Shown: positions 1-7,343, counted from the stretch's first letter. The stretch is DNA of 20,922 bases from Bacteroidales bacterium (GCA_900770215.1 CAAGJW010000099.1:1-20922), one strand, 5' to 3'. Notes: generated from the letters alone by a model not told the origin. Made by a program: numbers and translations.

Positions 1-50
1 TTGTAACCATCAAAAGTTTGTAGTGGATGAATGCCTGTGGAAAAGTTTAA

Positions 51-1901
51 CTATTTTTTAACATTGCGGTAGTTGGCTGTCATTTGGCGAGTCGGGATGA
101 TCTGTGTGTTGATGCTCACTCCTGCGAGCTCCTGCAGCTGGTCGGTCAGCGCCGTGCGGGTGAACATGGGCAGGTATCCGTACCCTTCCACTTGCGCGAA
201 GCGCATGTCCCTGAGCGTGTCGATGAGACGGTCGATGGGCAGCGGCTCTTTTGCGTAGCTTTCGGGATAGGCCTCGGTGAGCTGGCGTTGGAGTATCTTG
301 AGGATGACCATTGCGAGGAAGCATACCAGGAAGTGCGTCTTTATGCGGTCCTGCCTTGAAAGGAACACGGGGCGGGCCTCGAGGAAGGTCTTGGTTGTGC
401 GGAAGATGTGCTCTATCTCGTGGTGGAACGAGCGTATGCGCAGCACGTCGACGGCCTCGTCGTCGAGCGAGGTGGCGTAGGCGTAGAAGCCGTCGAGCTC
501 CTCCTCCTGGGCCACCACGTCGGCATTTATGGCCATCTCCACCTTGACGGCGCGCTCACCCTTTCTTGTCCTGTGGACGGTGGTGACGTAGTGGCGCGGG
601 TCCTGCTGCGACTGGCGCGACCTGGCCTGCTTGCGGTCCACGATCTTCTGTGCCCGGGCCAGGCTTTCGGCCCGCTTGTGCTTGAGGTACATCGCGAAGT
701 CGTGGTCGTAGGTCACGATGACGCGCTCGGGGCGTTTGGCGCCGCCGCGGCCCTTCGTCACGACGATCTCCTTGTACAGGGTGGTGTCCTTCAGCGTCCC
801 GGGGGCCTCTCTCTCCTGTTCAAGCAGCCGGTCGAGGTTGAATATCTCCCGGCCGGGCTCGCCGGCGTCGAGCGGCGGGCGCTTGGCCATGTCCTTGCGG
901 AAGGCTATGCGCCAGCCCTCGGGCCTGATGCACATCATCCGGTCTTCCCTGCCGAGGCCGGGGATGGACTGGACGCATATGTACTCGCGCCCCTCGGCCA
1001 TGTTGTAGCGGCGGTTGTCCTCGCTGGCGAGCCCCGCGTCGGTGGAGACGACATAGTCGGTCATGCCGAAGCGGCGGTTGAGCACCTCCTCCAGCGGCTG
1101 GAGCGACTTCTGCTCCGACTCGTTGCCCGGGAAGATCCTGAAGGCCAGCGGTATCCCGTCGTAGTCCATGAACATGCCCATCTGCACTATGGGGTTGGGG
1201 CGGTGCTCCTTCGACTTGCCGCACTTGCGCAGCCCCTCGACCAACTCGCCGGTGTCCCTGTCGACCACGTCCGGGTCGTTGTCCTCTATCTCGAAGTAGT
1301 AGTTCGTGCAGTCGTAGAACACCGCCTTGTCGCGCCGCGGCAATATGTCCAGAGAGCGCCTGTACACCTCGGCCTGTATCGTGTCGATGTGCCCCGACAG
1401 CAGGCTCAGCGCGCGGAACATGTCGCTCTCGCTGAACCTGGCAGGCTTCACGAAGCCTTTCGCCAGCTCCATGGTGCGCCTCTTGGAGCAGGGGAACAGT
1501 ATGCGCGAGGCAACCAGCGTCTGGAGGATCCCGCTGAGGTCGTATCTGGCACGGCAGCCCTTGAGGATGCTGCCGCACACCCCGGGCAGCCCCAGCCTGT
1601 TGTACAGCCCGAGCAGCATCAGGTCCCCGCCATGGCGCAGGGGGCGCTCCCCCATGGCGACCTCCCTTGACGGGCTGAGCTCCAAGGCGACCTTCCTGCG
1701 GCTCTCCTTCTCCTGTGCGGTCATCGAGGCGGCGAGGTCCCGGACCCACTTCCTGGGGTCGGCGCAGCCGTGCTCCTTCTGGATGTCCGAGAGCAGCCCC
1801 AGGCACTTGACGGTGAGCGTCCGCGGGTAGCCGTCCACCCTCACCGACTTCTGGATATAGGCCAGCGTGCCGTTCTTAGTGTTTACGAATCGAGTATACA
1901 T
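51..1901 (-). CDS. IS1634-family DDE transposase
   Basis: This 616-residue protein catalyses cut-and-join of the element ends. It fits the IS1634 group of IS4-like transposases, which are typically 500-620 residues with an insertion between the second and third catalytic residues. Visible motifs are FYDCTNYYFE around residue 197 (first Asp), VSTDAGLAS around 288 (second Asp), and near the C-terminus a segment ending in HHEIEHIFRTTKTF, the Y-x2-E-type block that supplies the catalytic Glu. A nucleic-acid-binding N-terminal region precedes them. The frame is intact from ATG (1901) to the stop (51), so the copy is probably active. Codon use is strongly G+C-biased compared with the host genes, which suggests recent arrival. 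Family assignment is secure; the subgroup is inferred from motif spacing and length. Confidence 0.92.
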   Translation of the reverse strand: MYTRFVNTKNGTLAYIQKSVRVDGYPRTLTVKCLGLLSDIQKEHGCADPRKWVRDLAASMTAQEKESRRKVALELSPSREVAMGERPLRHGGDLMLLGLYNRLGLPGVCGSILKGCRARYDLSGILQTLVASRILFPCSKRRTMELAKGFVKPARFSESDMFRALSLLSGHIDTIQAEVYRRSLDILPRRDKAVFYDCTNYYFEIEDNDPDVVDRDTGELVEGLRKCGKSKEHRPNPIVQMGMFMDYDGIPLAFRIFPGNESEQKSLQPLEEVLNRRFGMTDYVVSTDAGLASEDNRRYNMAEGREYICVQSIPGLGREDRMMCIRPEGWRIAFRKDMAKRPPLDAGEPGREIFNLDRLLEQEREAPGTLKDTTLYKEIVVTKGRGGAKRPERVIVTYDHDFAMYLKHKRAESLARAQKIVDRKQARSRQSQQDPRHYVTTVHRTRKGERAVKVEMAINADVVAQEEELDGFYAYATSLDDEAVDVLRIRSFHHEIEHIFRTTKTFLEARPVFLSRQDRIKTHFLVCFLAMVILKILQRQLTEAYPESYAKEPLPIDRLIDTLRDMRFAQVEGYGYLPMFTRTALTDQLQELAGVSINTQIIPTRQMTANYRNVKK

Positions 1902-1921
1902 GTCCTTTTGCCTTATTTATA

Positions 1922-1968
1922 TACGTACAATTACGTACAAAGATAGCAAAAATTAATGAACTGTGCAA
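1922..1968 (-). promoter_or_regulatory. Transposase promoter with paired GTACGTA boxes
   Basis: On the minus strand a TATCTTTG box (1945-1938) matches the Bacteroidetes -7 consensus, with a weak TTG (1968-1966) 20 nt upstream. Two GTACGTA copies follow at 1938-1932 and 1928-1922, separated by 3 nt, so they overlap the expected transcription start. That is a natural place for a repressor or for the transposase itself to bind. The same arrangement is present in the right-hand copy (20860-20906). Confidence 0.55.
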
Positions 1969-2023
1969 CAATTTATTAAAAAATTTTTTCAGACAGTTAC
2001 GCGACCAAAGTGACAAACTCCCG

Positions 2024-2224
2024 GGGCATCGTGGCAATTTTATCTTCCAGCCTATTCCCATGACCTTTCGCGACTCTCGCGGCATTGTGCCCGAGTATTG
2101 GACTCGCCACTATGCCAAGCGGGGACTCAAGGTGCCCGAGGGCGAGCCAGGTTCCAATCCTGGCGAACTGTCGCGTCGCCCCTGCGTGACCCTGCTGGGC
2201 CGCCTCACATTGGCCGACGAGTAG
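2024..2224 (+). pseudogene. 3' remnant of a gene interrupted by the insertion sequence
   Basis: Directly after the IS tip an open frame runs to a TAG at 2222-2224 and encodes about 66 residues: GHRGNFIFQPIPMTFRDSRG, then VPEYWTRHYAKRGLKVPEGE, ending PCVTLLGRLTLADE. The residue composition and host-like codon use (many GGC, CGC, GCC) argue that this is real coding sequence lacking its 5' end. That end should lie left of the window beyond the IS, or has been lost. I do not recognise the family. A longer-looking ORF in another frame (2098-2313) overlaps it and is probably a shadow, because its composition is unnatural (runs of Arg, Pro and Gly). Confidence 0.6.
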
Positions 2225-2306
2225 ATGAGATTGTTGCTCTTGCTGCCCGTGTTGCGGCTTTTGACACCGAGAAACAATTGATATTTAAAATTTTAGGAAG
2301 CAAAAT

Positions 2307-2337
2307 TTTGTGAGGTGCCTTTTTTTTACTAAATTTG
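2307..2337 (+). promoter_or_regulatory. Promoter of rpsO
   Basis: TTTG (2307-2310), a 19-nt spacer and TAAATTTG (2330-2337) match the Bacteroidetes -33/-7 promoter. Transcription would begin near 2344, leaving an A/T-rich leader of about 37 nt before the rpsO start. Confidence 0.75.
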
Positions 2338-2380
2338 CACCGCTTTTAGTAACAACTTATTTAATAATTTTTTTACAAGA

Positions 2381-2656
2381 ATGTATTTAGATTCAGAGAA
2401 GAAAAAAGAGATCTTCGGCAATTACGGTAAAAGCAATACTGATACTGGCTCGGCTGAGAGCCAGATTGCATTATTCTCGGTCCGTATCGCCCACTTGACC
2501 GAACACTTGAAGGTCAACAAAAAAGATCATACGACTCAACGTGCACTGAAGATGCTGGTAGGTAAGCGTCGTCGCTTGCTCGATTATCTCATCCGCAAGG
2601 ACATCAATCGCTACCGTGCCATCATCGCCCGCAAGGAGCTCGGCATCCGCAAGTAA
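2381..2656 (+). CDS. rpsO: 30S ribosomal protein S15
   Basis: S15 is a primary-binding small-subunit protein. It binds the central domain of 16S rRNA and helps make bridge B4 with the large subunit. The 91-residue product has the usual length (88-91) and the diagnostic core: DTGSAESQIALFSVRIAHLT (residues ~22-41), then LKVNKKDHTTQRALKMLVGK and RRRLLDYLIRKDINRY near the C-terminus. The start lies just after an A/T-rich leader with no Shine-Dalgarno site, as is usual in this phylum. The gene stands alone between its own promoter (2307-2337) and a strong terminator (2694-2737). In many bacteria S15 represses its own translation through its leader; nothing in this short leader lets me confirm that here. 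Confidence 0.98.
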   Translation: MYLDSEKKKEIFGNYGKSNTDTGSAESQIALFSVRIAHLTEHLKVNKKDHTTQRALKMLVGKRRRLLDYLIRKDINRYRAIIARKELGIRK

Positions 2657-2693
2657 TGCCTCACTCACGGCACACTCGATCGTAAAACCGCTA

Positions 2694-2737
2694 AAAGAAA
2701 CTGCGACAGGCTATGGTGCTTGCCGCAGTTTCTTTTT
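2694..2737 (+). terminator. Intrinsic terminator after rpsO
   Basis: AAAGAAACTGCG (2694-2705) pairs perfectly with CGCAGTTTCTTT (2724-2735). The stem continues inside as CAGGC/GCTTG around a TATGGT loop, and T residues follow. The A-tract on the left arm would also make it act in the reverse direction. Confidence 0.88.
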
Positions 2738-2860
2738 CACTCCTCTGTGAGGATGTTTCTGCCGCCGCCATGTTGCCCGGCTGCACGGTTTTCTTGCTTT
2801 TTAAAGCCTCGGCTTTCACATAAATTGGTAGATTATGAGGCTTATTTCAATTTAAAATTG

Positions 2861-2868
2861 TAATTTTG
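2861..2868 (+). promoter_or_regulatory. Probable -7 element of the manA promoter
   Basis: TAATTTTG matches TAnnTTTG and is followed by GCACC, as at rpsO. No clear TTTG lies 19-20 nt upstream. Instead that position holds GAGGCTT (2837-2843), the right arm of a 7-bp inverted repeat whose left arm is AAGCCTC (2804-2810). This could be an operator overlapping the -33 region. The leader would be about 60 nt. Confidence 0.5.
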
Positions 2869-2935
2869 CACCCACGTCGGTGTTTTCAGCGATCTCATCG
2901 GCACGTGTTACGCAATTATTACGTTATATCACAAC

Positions 2936-3919
2936 ATGACGAATATTAACATTGGTCCTTTCAAGTTTGCGCCCTACCTCAAAACGGTGTTGTGGGGTGG
3001 CGAGAATATTGCTCCGTTCAAGAGCATATCGACCAATTTGCATAGCATAGGCGAGAGCTGGGAAATCTCGGGCGTTGAGGAACACCTCTCGGTGGTTGCC
3101 GAGGGTCCCGAGCAGGGAAAGACGATCGACGACTTGGTGGCCAAGTATGGCCCCAGGCTGGTGGGCGAGAAGGTATACAAGAAATTTGGCAACAAGTTCC
3201 CGCTACTGGTCAAGATTATCGATGCCAAGCGCGACTTGAGCGTGCAGGTGCATCCCGACGACGAGCTTGCCCTGCGCCGCCACAATTGCTTGGGCAAGAT
3301 TGAAATGTGGTATGTCATCGATGCCAAGCCTGGCTCGACCATCTATTCTGGCTTGTCGCAGCCGCTCACTCCACAGGAATATGAGCGCCGCATTGCCGAG
3401 AAGTCGATCATGGATGTGGTGGCCCGCCACGATTCGCACCAGGGCGATGTGTTTGTGATTCCTCCCGGCCGCGTCCACTCGATAGGCGGCGGCAACCTGC
3501 TGGCCGAGATACAGGAGGCGAGCAACATCACCTATCGCGTCTACGACTTCGACCGCCGCGACAAGGATGGCAACCCGCGCCAGCTGCACACCGCCCAGGC
3601 CAAGGAGGCCATCGACTACAACGTCTACGACAATTATAAAATTGCCTACGACCGTCAGGCCCGCGGCCTGACCCAACTCTTCGACTGCCCCTATTTCACG
3701 GTGAAGCGCCTCATCGTTGACAATAGCCACACCATGACGCTGCCCGAGCCTCACTCTTTCGTGATTCTCATGTGCCTCGACGGGCAGGTGCAATTCACCT
3801 GCAACCATTGCGGCCCAGCCACCACGATGCACCGCGGCGAGACCGTGCTGGTGCCCGCCATTGCCACCAGGATCGACCTTGAGGGCAACGCCACGTTGCT
3901 CACCGTCAATATTGATTGA
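2936..3919 (+). CDS. manA: Mannose-6-phosphate isomerase, class I
   Basis: This zinc enzyme interconverts fructose-6-phosphate and mannose-6-phosphate. It feeds GDP-mannose and GDP-fucose synthesis for surface glycans, or lets mannose enter glycolysis. The 327-residue length fits the short form common in Bacteroidetes and Firmicutes. The family signature is clear: LLVKIIDAKRDLSVQVHPDD (residues 90-109), followed by GKIEMWYVIDAKPGS. Predicted zinc ligands are Gln104, His106, Glu123 and His181 (in GRVHSIGGG). The later EIQEASNITYRVYDFDR segment forms part of the substrate site. The start at 2936 lies ~68 nt after the -7 box and no earlier in-frame ATG is convincing. A small ORF follows 10 nt after the stop and may be co-transcribed. 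Confidence 0.96.
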   Translation: MTNINIGPFKFAPYLKTVLWGGENIAPFKSISTNLHSIGESWEISGVEEHLSVVAEGPEQGKTIDDLVAKYGPRLVGEKVYKKFGNKFPLLVKIIDAKRDLSVQVHPDDELALRRHNCLGKIEMWYVIDAKPGSTIYSGLSQPLTPQEYERRIAEKSIMDVVARHDSHQGDVFVIPPGRVHSIGGGNLLAEIQEASNITYRVYDFDRRDKDGNPRQLHTAQAKEAIDYNVYDNYKIAYDRQARGLTQLFDCPYFTVKRLIVDNSHTMTLPEPHSFVILMCLDGQVQFTCNHCGPATTMHRGETVLVPAIATRIDLEGNATLLTVNID

Positions 3920-3929
3920 TTATTCCACC

Positions 3930-4091
3930 ATGCTCAAGCCCAATCCACTATTAAGCACTCGAGTAGGGCTGTGGCCCGACAAGGCCGCCGCAAGCCCCGA
4001 GCAGCGCGCAGCCTCTCGTGCCCGTGCCGCAATTGACCGCCAAGCCACCCTCGCCAAGCAATCGGGCAAAGGCACGTCAAAGCCACAATAA
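3930..4091 (+). CDS. Small basic hypothetical protein downstream of manA
   Basis: ATG at 3930 lies 10 nt after the manA stop and opens a 53-residue frame beginning MLKPNPLLSTRVGLWPDKAA and ending SGKGTSKPQ. It is rich in Ala, Arg and Lys, has no membrane segment, and may form a helix in its middle (SPEQRAASRARAAIDRQA). I do not recognise a family. Close spacing after manA and host-like codons support it, while short length and low complexity count against it. The same frame extends upstream into manA, but a start there would overlap known coding sequence. Confidence 0.4.
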   Translation: MLKPNPLLSTRVGLWPDKAAASPEQRAASRARAAIDRQATLAKQSGKGTSKPQ

Positions 4092-4325
4092 CGACGATAT
4101 TACATCCTATTTTATTGATTATTAATAGGATGGAACCGTGCGTGCGGGCCTTCACAAGATCGGCCCCTGCAGGTGGGGTGTATTTGTGCTTTGTCGCGTT
4201 GTGGACGGCAATGTTAAAAAACGATTTCCCTAAAACCTGGACGGCCACTAGGACCGCACCCTGCCAATTGCATTCACCCACTGGTGAGCAATTGGGGGTG
4301 ACGCGACTCCACAGTCAAGAAGTGC
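4092..4325. other. Gene-free stretch with two hairpins between manA unit and bcp
   Basis: No convincing gene lies here. The first hairpin pairs CATCCTATT (4105-4113) with AATAGGATG (4126-4134) around a 12-nt A/T loop; it lies 14 nt after the small ORF and may be a weak terminator, although no T-tract follows. The second, around 4263-4292, has outer stem CCAATTGC/GCAATTGG and inner stem TCACC/GGTGA closed by CACT, with a 2-nt bulge. It lies past the 3' end of bcp and may serve that gene. The G+C-rich middle (4135-4260) resembles neither a tRNA nor another RNA I know. Confidence 0.45.
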
Positions 4326-4778
4326 TTAGGCCTTCAGGTTGAGAATTTGATTGGCGGCGTCCTTGGTCTGCACCTTCTTGATGATGTCGGTCACTGTGCC
4401 GTTCTCGTCGACAAGGAATGTGGTGCGCACCGTTCCCATGCTCACCTTGCCATAGAGTTTCTTCTCTCGCCACACCCCGAAAGCCTTGTTCAGCGTGAGG
4501 TCCTCGTCGGTAATGAGCGTGAAGGGCAGGTTGTGCTTGGCAGCAAACTTCTGGTGGCTTGCCGCCGAGTCTTTGCTCACACCTATCACCTCATAGCCGG
4601 CTTTCTTCAATGCGCCGTAGCCCTCGCTCAGGCTGCAGGCCTCGGCAGTGCACCCCGGGGTGTTGTCTTTGGGATAAAAGTAAATCACCAGTTTCTTGCC
4701 GGCGTAGTCGCTGGCTTTCACCTCACGGCCGTTGGCATCGGTGCCCAGCACCTCGGGAATTTTGTCGCCTATTTCCAT
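4326..4778 (-). CDS. bcp: Thioredoxin-dependent thiol peroxidase, Bcp/PrxQ type
   Basis: This atypical 2-Cys peroxiredoxin reduces hydrogen peroxide and organic hydroperoxides in the cytoplasm, with electrons from thioredoxin. The 150-residue length is typical. The thioredoxin-like core includes KLVIYFYPKDNTPGCTAEAC. Cys43 in TPGCT is the peroxidatic residue and Cys48 the likely resolving partner, the C-x4-C spacing of the PrxQ group. The conserved Thr40-Pro41 precede Cys43, and VRTTFLVDENG supplies the conserved Arg. The gene is monocistronic on the minus strand, with its own good promoter (4818-4849). Peroxide protection is a common need in anaerobic Bacteroidales, but whether an OxyR-type regulator acts here cannot be seen. 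Confidence 0.96.
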   Translation of the reverse strand: MEIGDKIPEVLGTDANGREVKASDYAGKKLVIYFYPKDNTPGCTAEACSLSEGYGALKKAGYEVIGVSKDSAASHQKFAAKHNLPFTLITDEDLTLNKAFGVWREKKLYGKVSMGTVRTTFLVDENGTVTDIIKKVQTKDAANQILNLKA

Positions 4779-4817
4779 ATCAATGTGTGTATTAAAAGTG
4801 AAATCAACAGTTTGCTA

Positions 4818-4849
4818 CAAATTTACAACATTTCCTTGCTCCGAGCAAA
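4818..4849 (-). promoter_or_regulatory. Promoter of bcp
   Basis: On the minus strand TTTG (4849-4846), a 20-nt spacer and TAAATTTG (4825-4818) match the Bacteroidetes promoter. Start of transcription is expected near 4811, giving a leader of about 33 nt. Confidence 0.75.
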
Positions 4850-4887
4850 TCGTCCAGGCACCTTAATATTTCAATTTTTCTTCAGTG

Positions 4888-4918
4888 CTTGCTTTTTCTT
4901 TTCTTTTTTGTAACTTTG
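4888..4918 (+). promoter_or_regulatory. Promoter of the LRR surface-protein gene
   Basis: CTTG (4888-4891), a 19-nt spacer and TAACTTTG (4911-4918) fit the Bacteroidetes pattern. The start would be near 4925, giving an unusually long A/T-rich leader of about 110 nt before the ATG at 5037. I see no known riboswitch in that leader. Confidence 0.65.
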
Positions 4919-5036
4919 CCATCGTCAAATCCCGAGAAATAAAAGAATGCACGTTTTTTCGACAACATTTTATTGTATATTGAGTGAAGAAAACCTGTGT
5001 ATTGCTACTCTATTATTCATTAAATAAAATCAATCA

Positions 5037-7235
5037 ATGAAAAAAATCCTTGTTACCGCATTCATGATTTTGACTACATTGGTCATGAGTGCTCAAGTGC
5101 AGAAGAGTATCGTGGTTGAAATTCCTGGCACGCTTGCCGACTTGCTCGGCGACGAGGCCTCGACAGTCACGCAACTCACCGTGAGTGGAAAATTAAACAG
5201 TAAGGACTTCAACGTGTTTGCCAAGACCTCGGCACTGCAAGAGCTTGACATGCACGGGGTGTCGATTGTCGACGCCAGCGGGGCCGAAACCGGGGCAATA
5301 CCCGACTATGCTTTCTACAAGAGCCCCGCACTCAAGCGGGTAGTCATGCCAGTCACGCTCAAGAGCGTGGGAAATAGCGCTTTCTACAAGTGCACGCTTC
5401 TGGAGGAGGTTGTCTTCTCCGATGGCGTGACCCGTATTGGGAAGTCGGCTTTCATGAGCGACTATGTGCTCAATAAAGTCAACCTGCCACAGTCGCTCGA
5501 GAAAATTCTCGACAGGGCCTTCTATAAGACAGCGCTCTCAGGCACTTTTGTCACGCCCGACTCGTTGACTACAATAGGCACCACGGCATTCTACGACACG
5601 CAGCTCGAACAGGTGAAGCTGGGCGAGAAGGTCTCGGCTGTGGGCGAGGCTGCATTCGGCGGATGCCTCAAGCTGGCACGTTTTGAAGTGGCTGCTGGCA
5701 ACAAGAGCTACAAGGCTGTCGACGGCGTGCTCTATGATATTGCCGACACGCTGCTGGTGGCCTATCCGCAGGCCGATGCACGCACGAGCTACTCGCTGCC
5801 CAAGACGGTGAGGAGCATCGCCATGTCGGCCTTTGATTGTGCTGCCAAGCTCGAGGAATTGCACATCAACGAGGGCGTGGCTATCATGCCCGTGAGCATG
5901 TGCTATGGCGACACGGTGTTGAAAAAAATCTACATGCCCGCTACTACCAAGCTGCTCAAGGCTGGCGCTCTCGACAACTGCAAGCAGCTGGCCGAGCTTC
6001 ACATTCGTGCCGTCGATCCTCCCGAGGTGGAGACTGGCGCTTTCGGCGTGATGTTCCGCAACTACAAGATGAACCTGTATGTGCCCAAGGGCAGCAAGTC
6101 GAAGTATGAGAATGCTTCGGGCTGGAGCGACTCGTTCCTCTCTATCAACGAGGAGGATGCTCCTGCCGAGCCTGTGTATCGCGTGCTCATGACCACAAGC
6201 CATGCCATAGGCGAGTACATAGGCCTGAGCATGCAGACTGGCGGCGAAGACGTGGAGGTGACCGGTGCCGAGTATGACTCGCCTGGCTACTTCAAGGTGA
6301 CTTCTCAACACATTGAAATCAAGGGCAAAATTACACGGCTCGATTGCTCGTCCAATCAGCTCACCATGCTCGATGTCACGCAAGAGCCCGCTCTCGTTGA
6401 GCTCTATTGCGACGACAACAAGCTCGACACGCTCAAACTGGGCAACATGCCGGCACTCACCCGCCTGTATTGTGGCGGCAACCAGCTTGCCAGCCTCGAC
6501 CTCTCGCAGCTGCCCAGTTTGCAGGACTTCAGCTGCTGGGGTAACAATCTCACGGCTCTTGAGCTGAATGGCAACCCGGCGATGACGTCGCTCATATGCC
6601 GCGACAACAAGTTGCAAGGCACCCTCGACCTGTCGAGCAATCCTAAGATCAATCAAGTGAACTGCTACAACAACGCCATCACCTTTATTAAACTGGCTGC
6701 CAACACCGAGCTCAAGCATATCGAGCTCGAGCGCAACAACATCAACGGCGACAACATGACTCGCTTCATGACCTCGCTCCCTGCCTATGTGGCTTTCCCG
6801 GCCGATGAGTGGGACGACTACGGCGGCTTGAACCTGCAAGGCCTCTATGTGACCGAGATCGACCAGACCTATGAGAAGAACCTGGCCTATGACACCGATG
6901 TTAATATCGCCAAGGGCAAGGGCTGGCCAGTGTATGCAATCAACATCGACGACTACGGCATGACCAAGCCCACACCCTACAACGGCGTGCCCACGACTGG
7001 CATCACCAGTGTCGACCGCGGCCAGGCCTTGCTGCATGTGGCCATGAGTGGCTCGCAGGTGAGCGTGACAGGCCTGGCGGCTGGCGACCCCGTGCGTGTC
7101 TACGACTTGCAGGGCCGATCGATAGTCGCACTCACTGCCCAAGGCGAGCACCTTGCTGTTGACCTCGGCGGTGTGGCTGCTGGCGTGTATGTGCTGAAAA
7201 CCAAACATGGCTCTTGCAAGATCAACGTGAGGTAA
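5037..7235 (+). CDS. Secreted BspA-like leucine-rich repeat protein with type IX-like C-terminal domain
   Basis: This 732-residue protein begins with a signal peptide (MKKILVTAFMILTTLVMSAQ). Residues ~60-365 form BspA/LRR_5-type repeats, in which each unit contains variants of 'A-F-Y-x-C-x-x-L-x-x-V-x-L/F-P'. Examples are YAFYKSPALKRVVMPVTLKS and SAFYKCTLLEEVVFSDGVTR. A linker (~375-425) follows, then a different LRR type at ~430-575 with a 21-residue period of the form L-x-x-L-x-C-x-x-N-x-L-x-x-L-D-L. The last ~80 residues, from TTGITSVDRGQ, end in a beta-rich domain with VRVYDLQGRSI and AGVYVLKTKHG, as in type IX secretion sorting domains. I infer surface display and binding of host or microbial ligands. 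The gene is monocistronic between its promoter and a strong terminator. Confidence 0.9.
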   Translation: MKKILVTAFMILTTLVMSAQVQKSIVVEIPGTLADLLGDEASTVTQLTVSGKLNSKDFNVFAKTSALQELDMHGVSIVDASGAETGAIPDYAFYKSPALKRVVMPVTLKSVGNSAFYKCTLLEEVVFSDGVTRIGKSAFMSDYVLNKVNLPQSLEKILDRAFYKTALSGTFVTPDSLTTIGTTAFYDTQLEQVKLGEKVSAVGEAAFGGCLKLARFEVAAGNKSYKAVDGVLYDIADTLLVAYPQADARTSYSLPKTVRSIAMSAFDCAAKLEELHINEGVAIMPVSMCYGDTVLKKIYMPATTKLLKAGALDNCKQLAELHIRAVDPPEVETGAFGVMFRNYKMNLYVPKGSKSKYENASGWSDSFLSINEEDAPAEPVYRVLMTTSHAIGEYIGLSMQTGGEDVEVTGAEYDSPGYFKVTSQHIEIKGKITRLDCSSNQLTMLDVTQEPALVELYCDDNKLDTLKLGNMPALTRLYCGGNQLASLDLSQLPSLQDFSCWGNNLTALELNGNPAMTSLICRDNKLQGTLDLSSNPKINQVNCYNNAITFIKLAANTELKHIELERNNINGDNMTRFMTSLPAYVAFPADEWDDYGGLNLQGLYVTEIDQTYEKNLAYDTDVNIAKGKGWPVYAINIDDYGMTKPTPYNGVPTTGITSVDRGQALLHVAMSGSQVSVTGLAAGDPVRVYDLQGRSIVALTAQGEHLAVDLGGVAAGVYVLKTKHGSCKINVR

Positions 7236-7278
7236 TAGCCTCGCGCACTTGGCAGCAGTATTGAACCATTTTTTCTCG

Positions 7279-7317
7279 TCTCGCAGTTGCCCTGTCATGG
7301 GGCAGCTGCGAGATTTT
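7279..7317 (+). terminator. Intrinsic terminator after the LRR gene
   Basis: TCTCGCAGTTGCCC (7279-7292) pairs with GGGCAGCTGCGAGA (7300-7313), with one G-T wobble and a short loop, followed by TTTT. Confidence 0.85.
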
Positions 7318-7343
7318 GATTTAGACCGGTGGGGTGGCAGAAG

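Larger units (their letters stand above)
11..2023 (-). mobile_element. Complete IS1634-type insertion sequence
   Basis: The element is about 2.0 kb and has one transposase gene filling almost its whole length. Its transposase-proximal end is defined by comparison with the inverted partial copy at the right end of the window: identity runs from 1906 to 2023 and stops there. The distal end is less certain. Positions 16-21 read GTTTGT, matching the GTTTGT at the other end (2018 down to 2013 on the minus strand), and a looser C...AGTTTGT match would put the tip at 11. The terminal repeats are therefore short and imperfect. No target duplication is visible: the bases before 11 do not recur after 2023. 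IS1634-family elements are known for long, variable target duplications, which would lie outside the window here. The element is clearly richer in G+C than its surroundings. Confidence 0.85.

Noticed and set aside
408..1670. Long plus-strand open frame (420 residues) opposite the transposase
   Set aside because: It is a shadow of the G+C-rich transposase gene; the composition is full of Val, Ala, Arg, Gly and His with no domain, while the minus-strand frame has clear DDE motifs.
2225..2281. Tiny ORF MRLLLLLPVLRLLTPRNN directly after the remnant stop
   Set aside because: It is 18 residues, has no neighbouring signal, and lies between a gene end and a promoter; chance is likely.
2098..2313. 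Plus-strand ORF just after the IS
   Set aside because: It overlaps, in another frame, the more protein-like remnant at 2024-2224, and it ends within the rpsO promoter region.
4115..4342. 75-residue ORF in the gene-free stretch before bcp
   Set aside because: It runs into the 3' end of bcp, crosses both hairpins, and its composition is not protein-like.
5538..7298. 586-residue minus-strand open frame opposite the LRR gene
   Set aside because: Shadow: no signal, no domain, His/Ala/Val-rich composition typical of antisense frames, and the plus strand has clear LRRs and a signal peptide.
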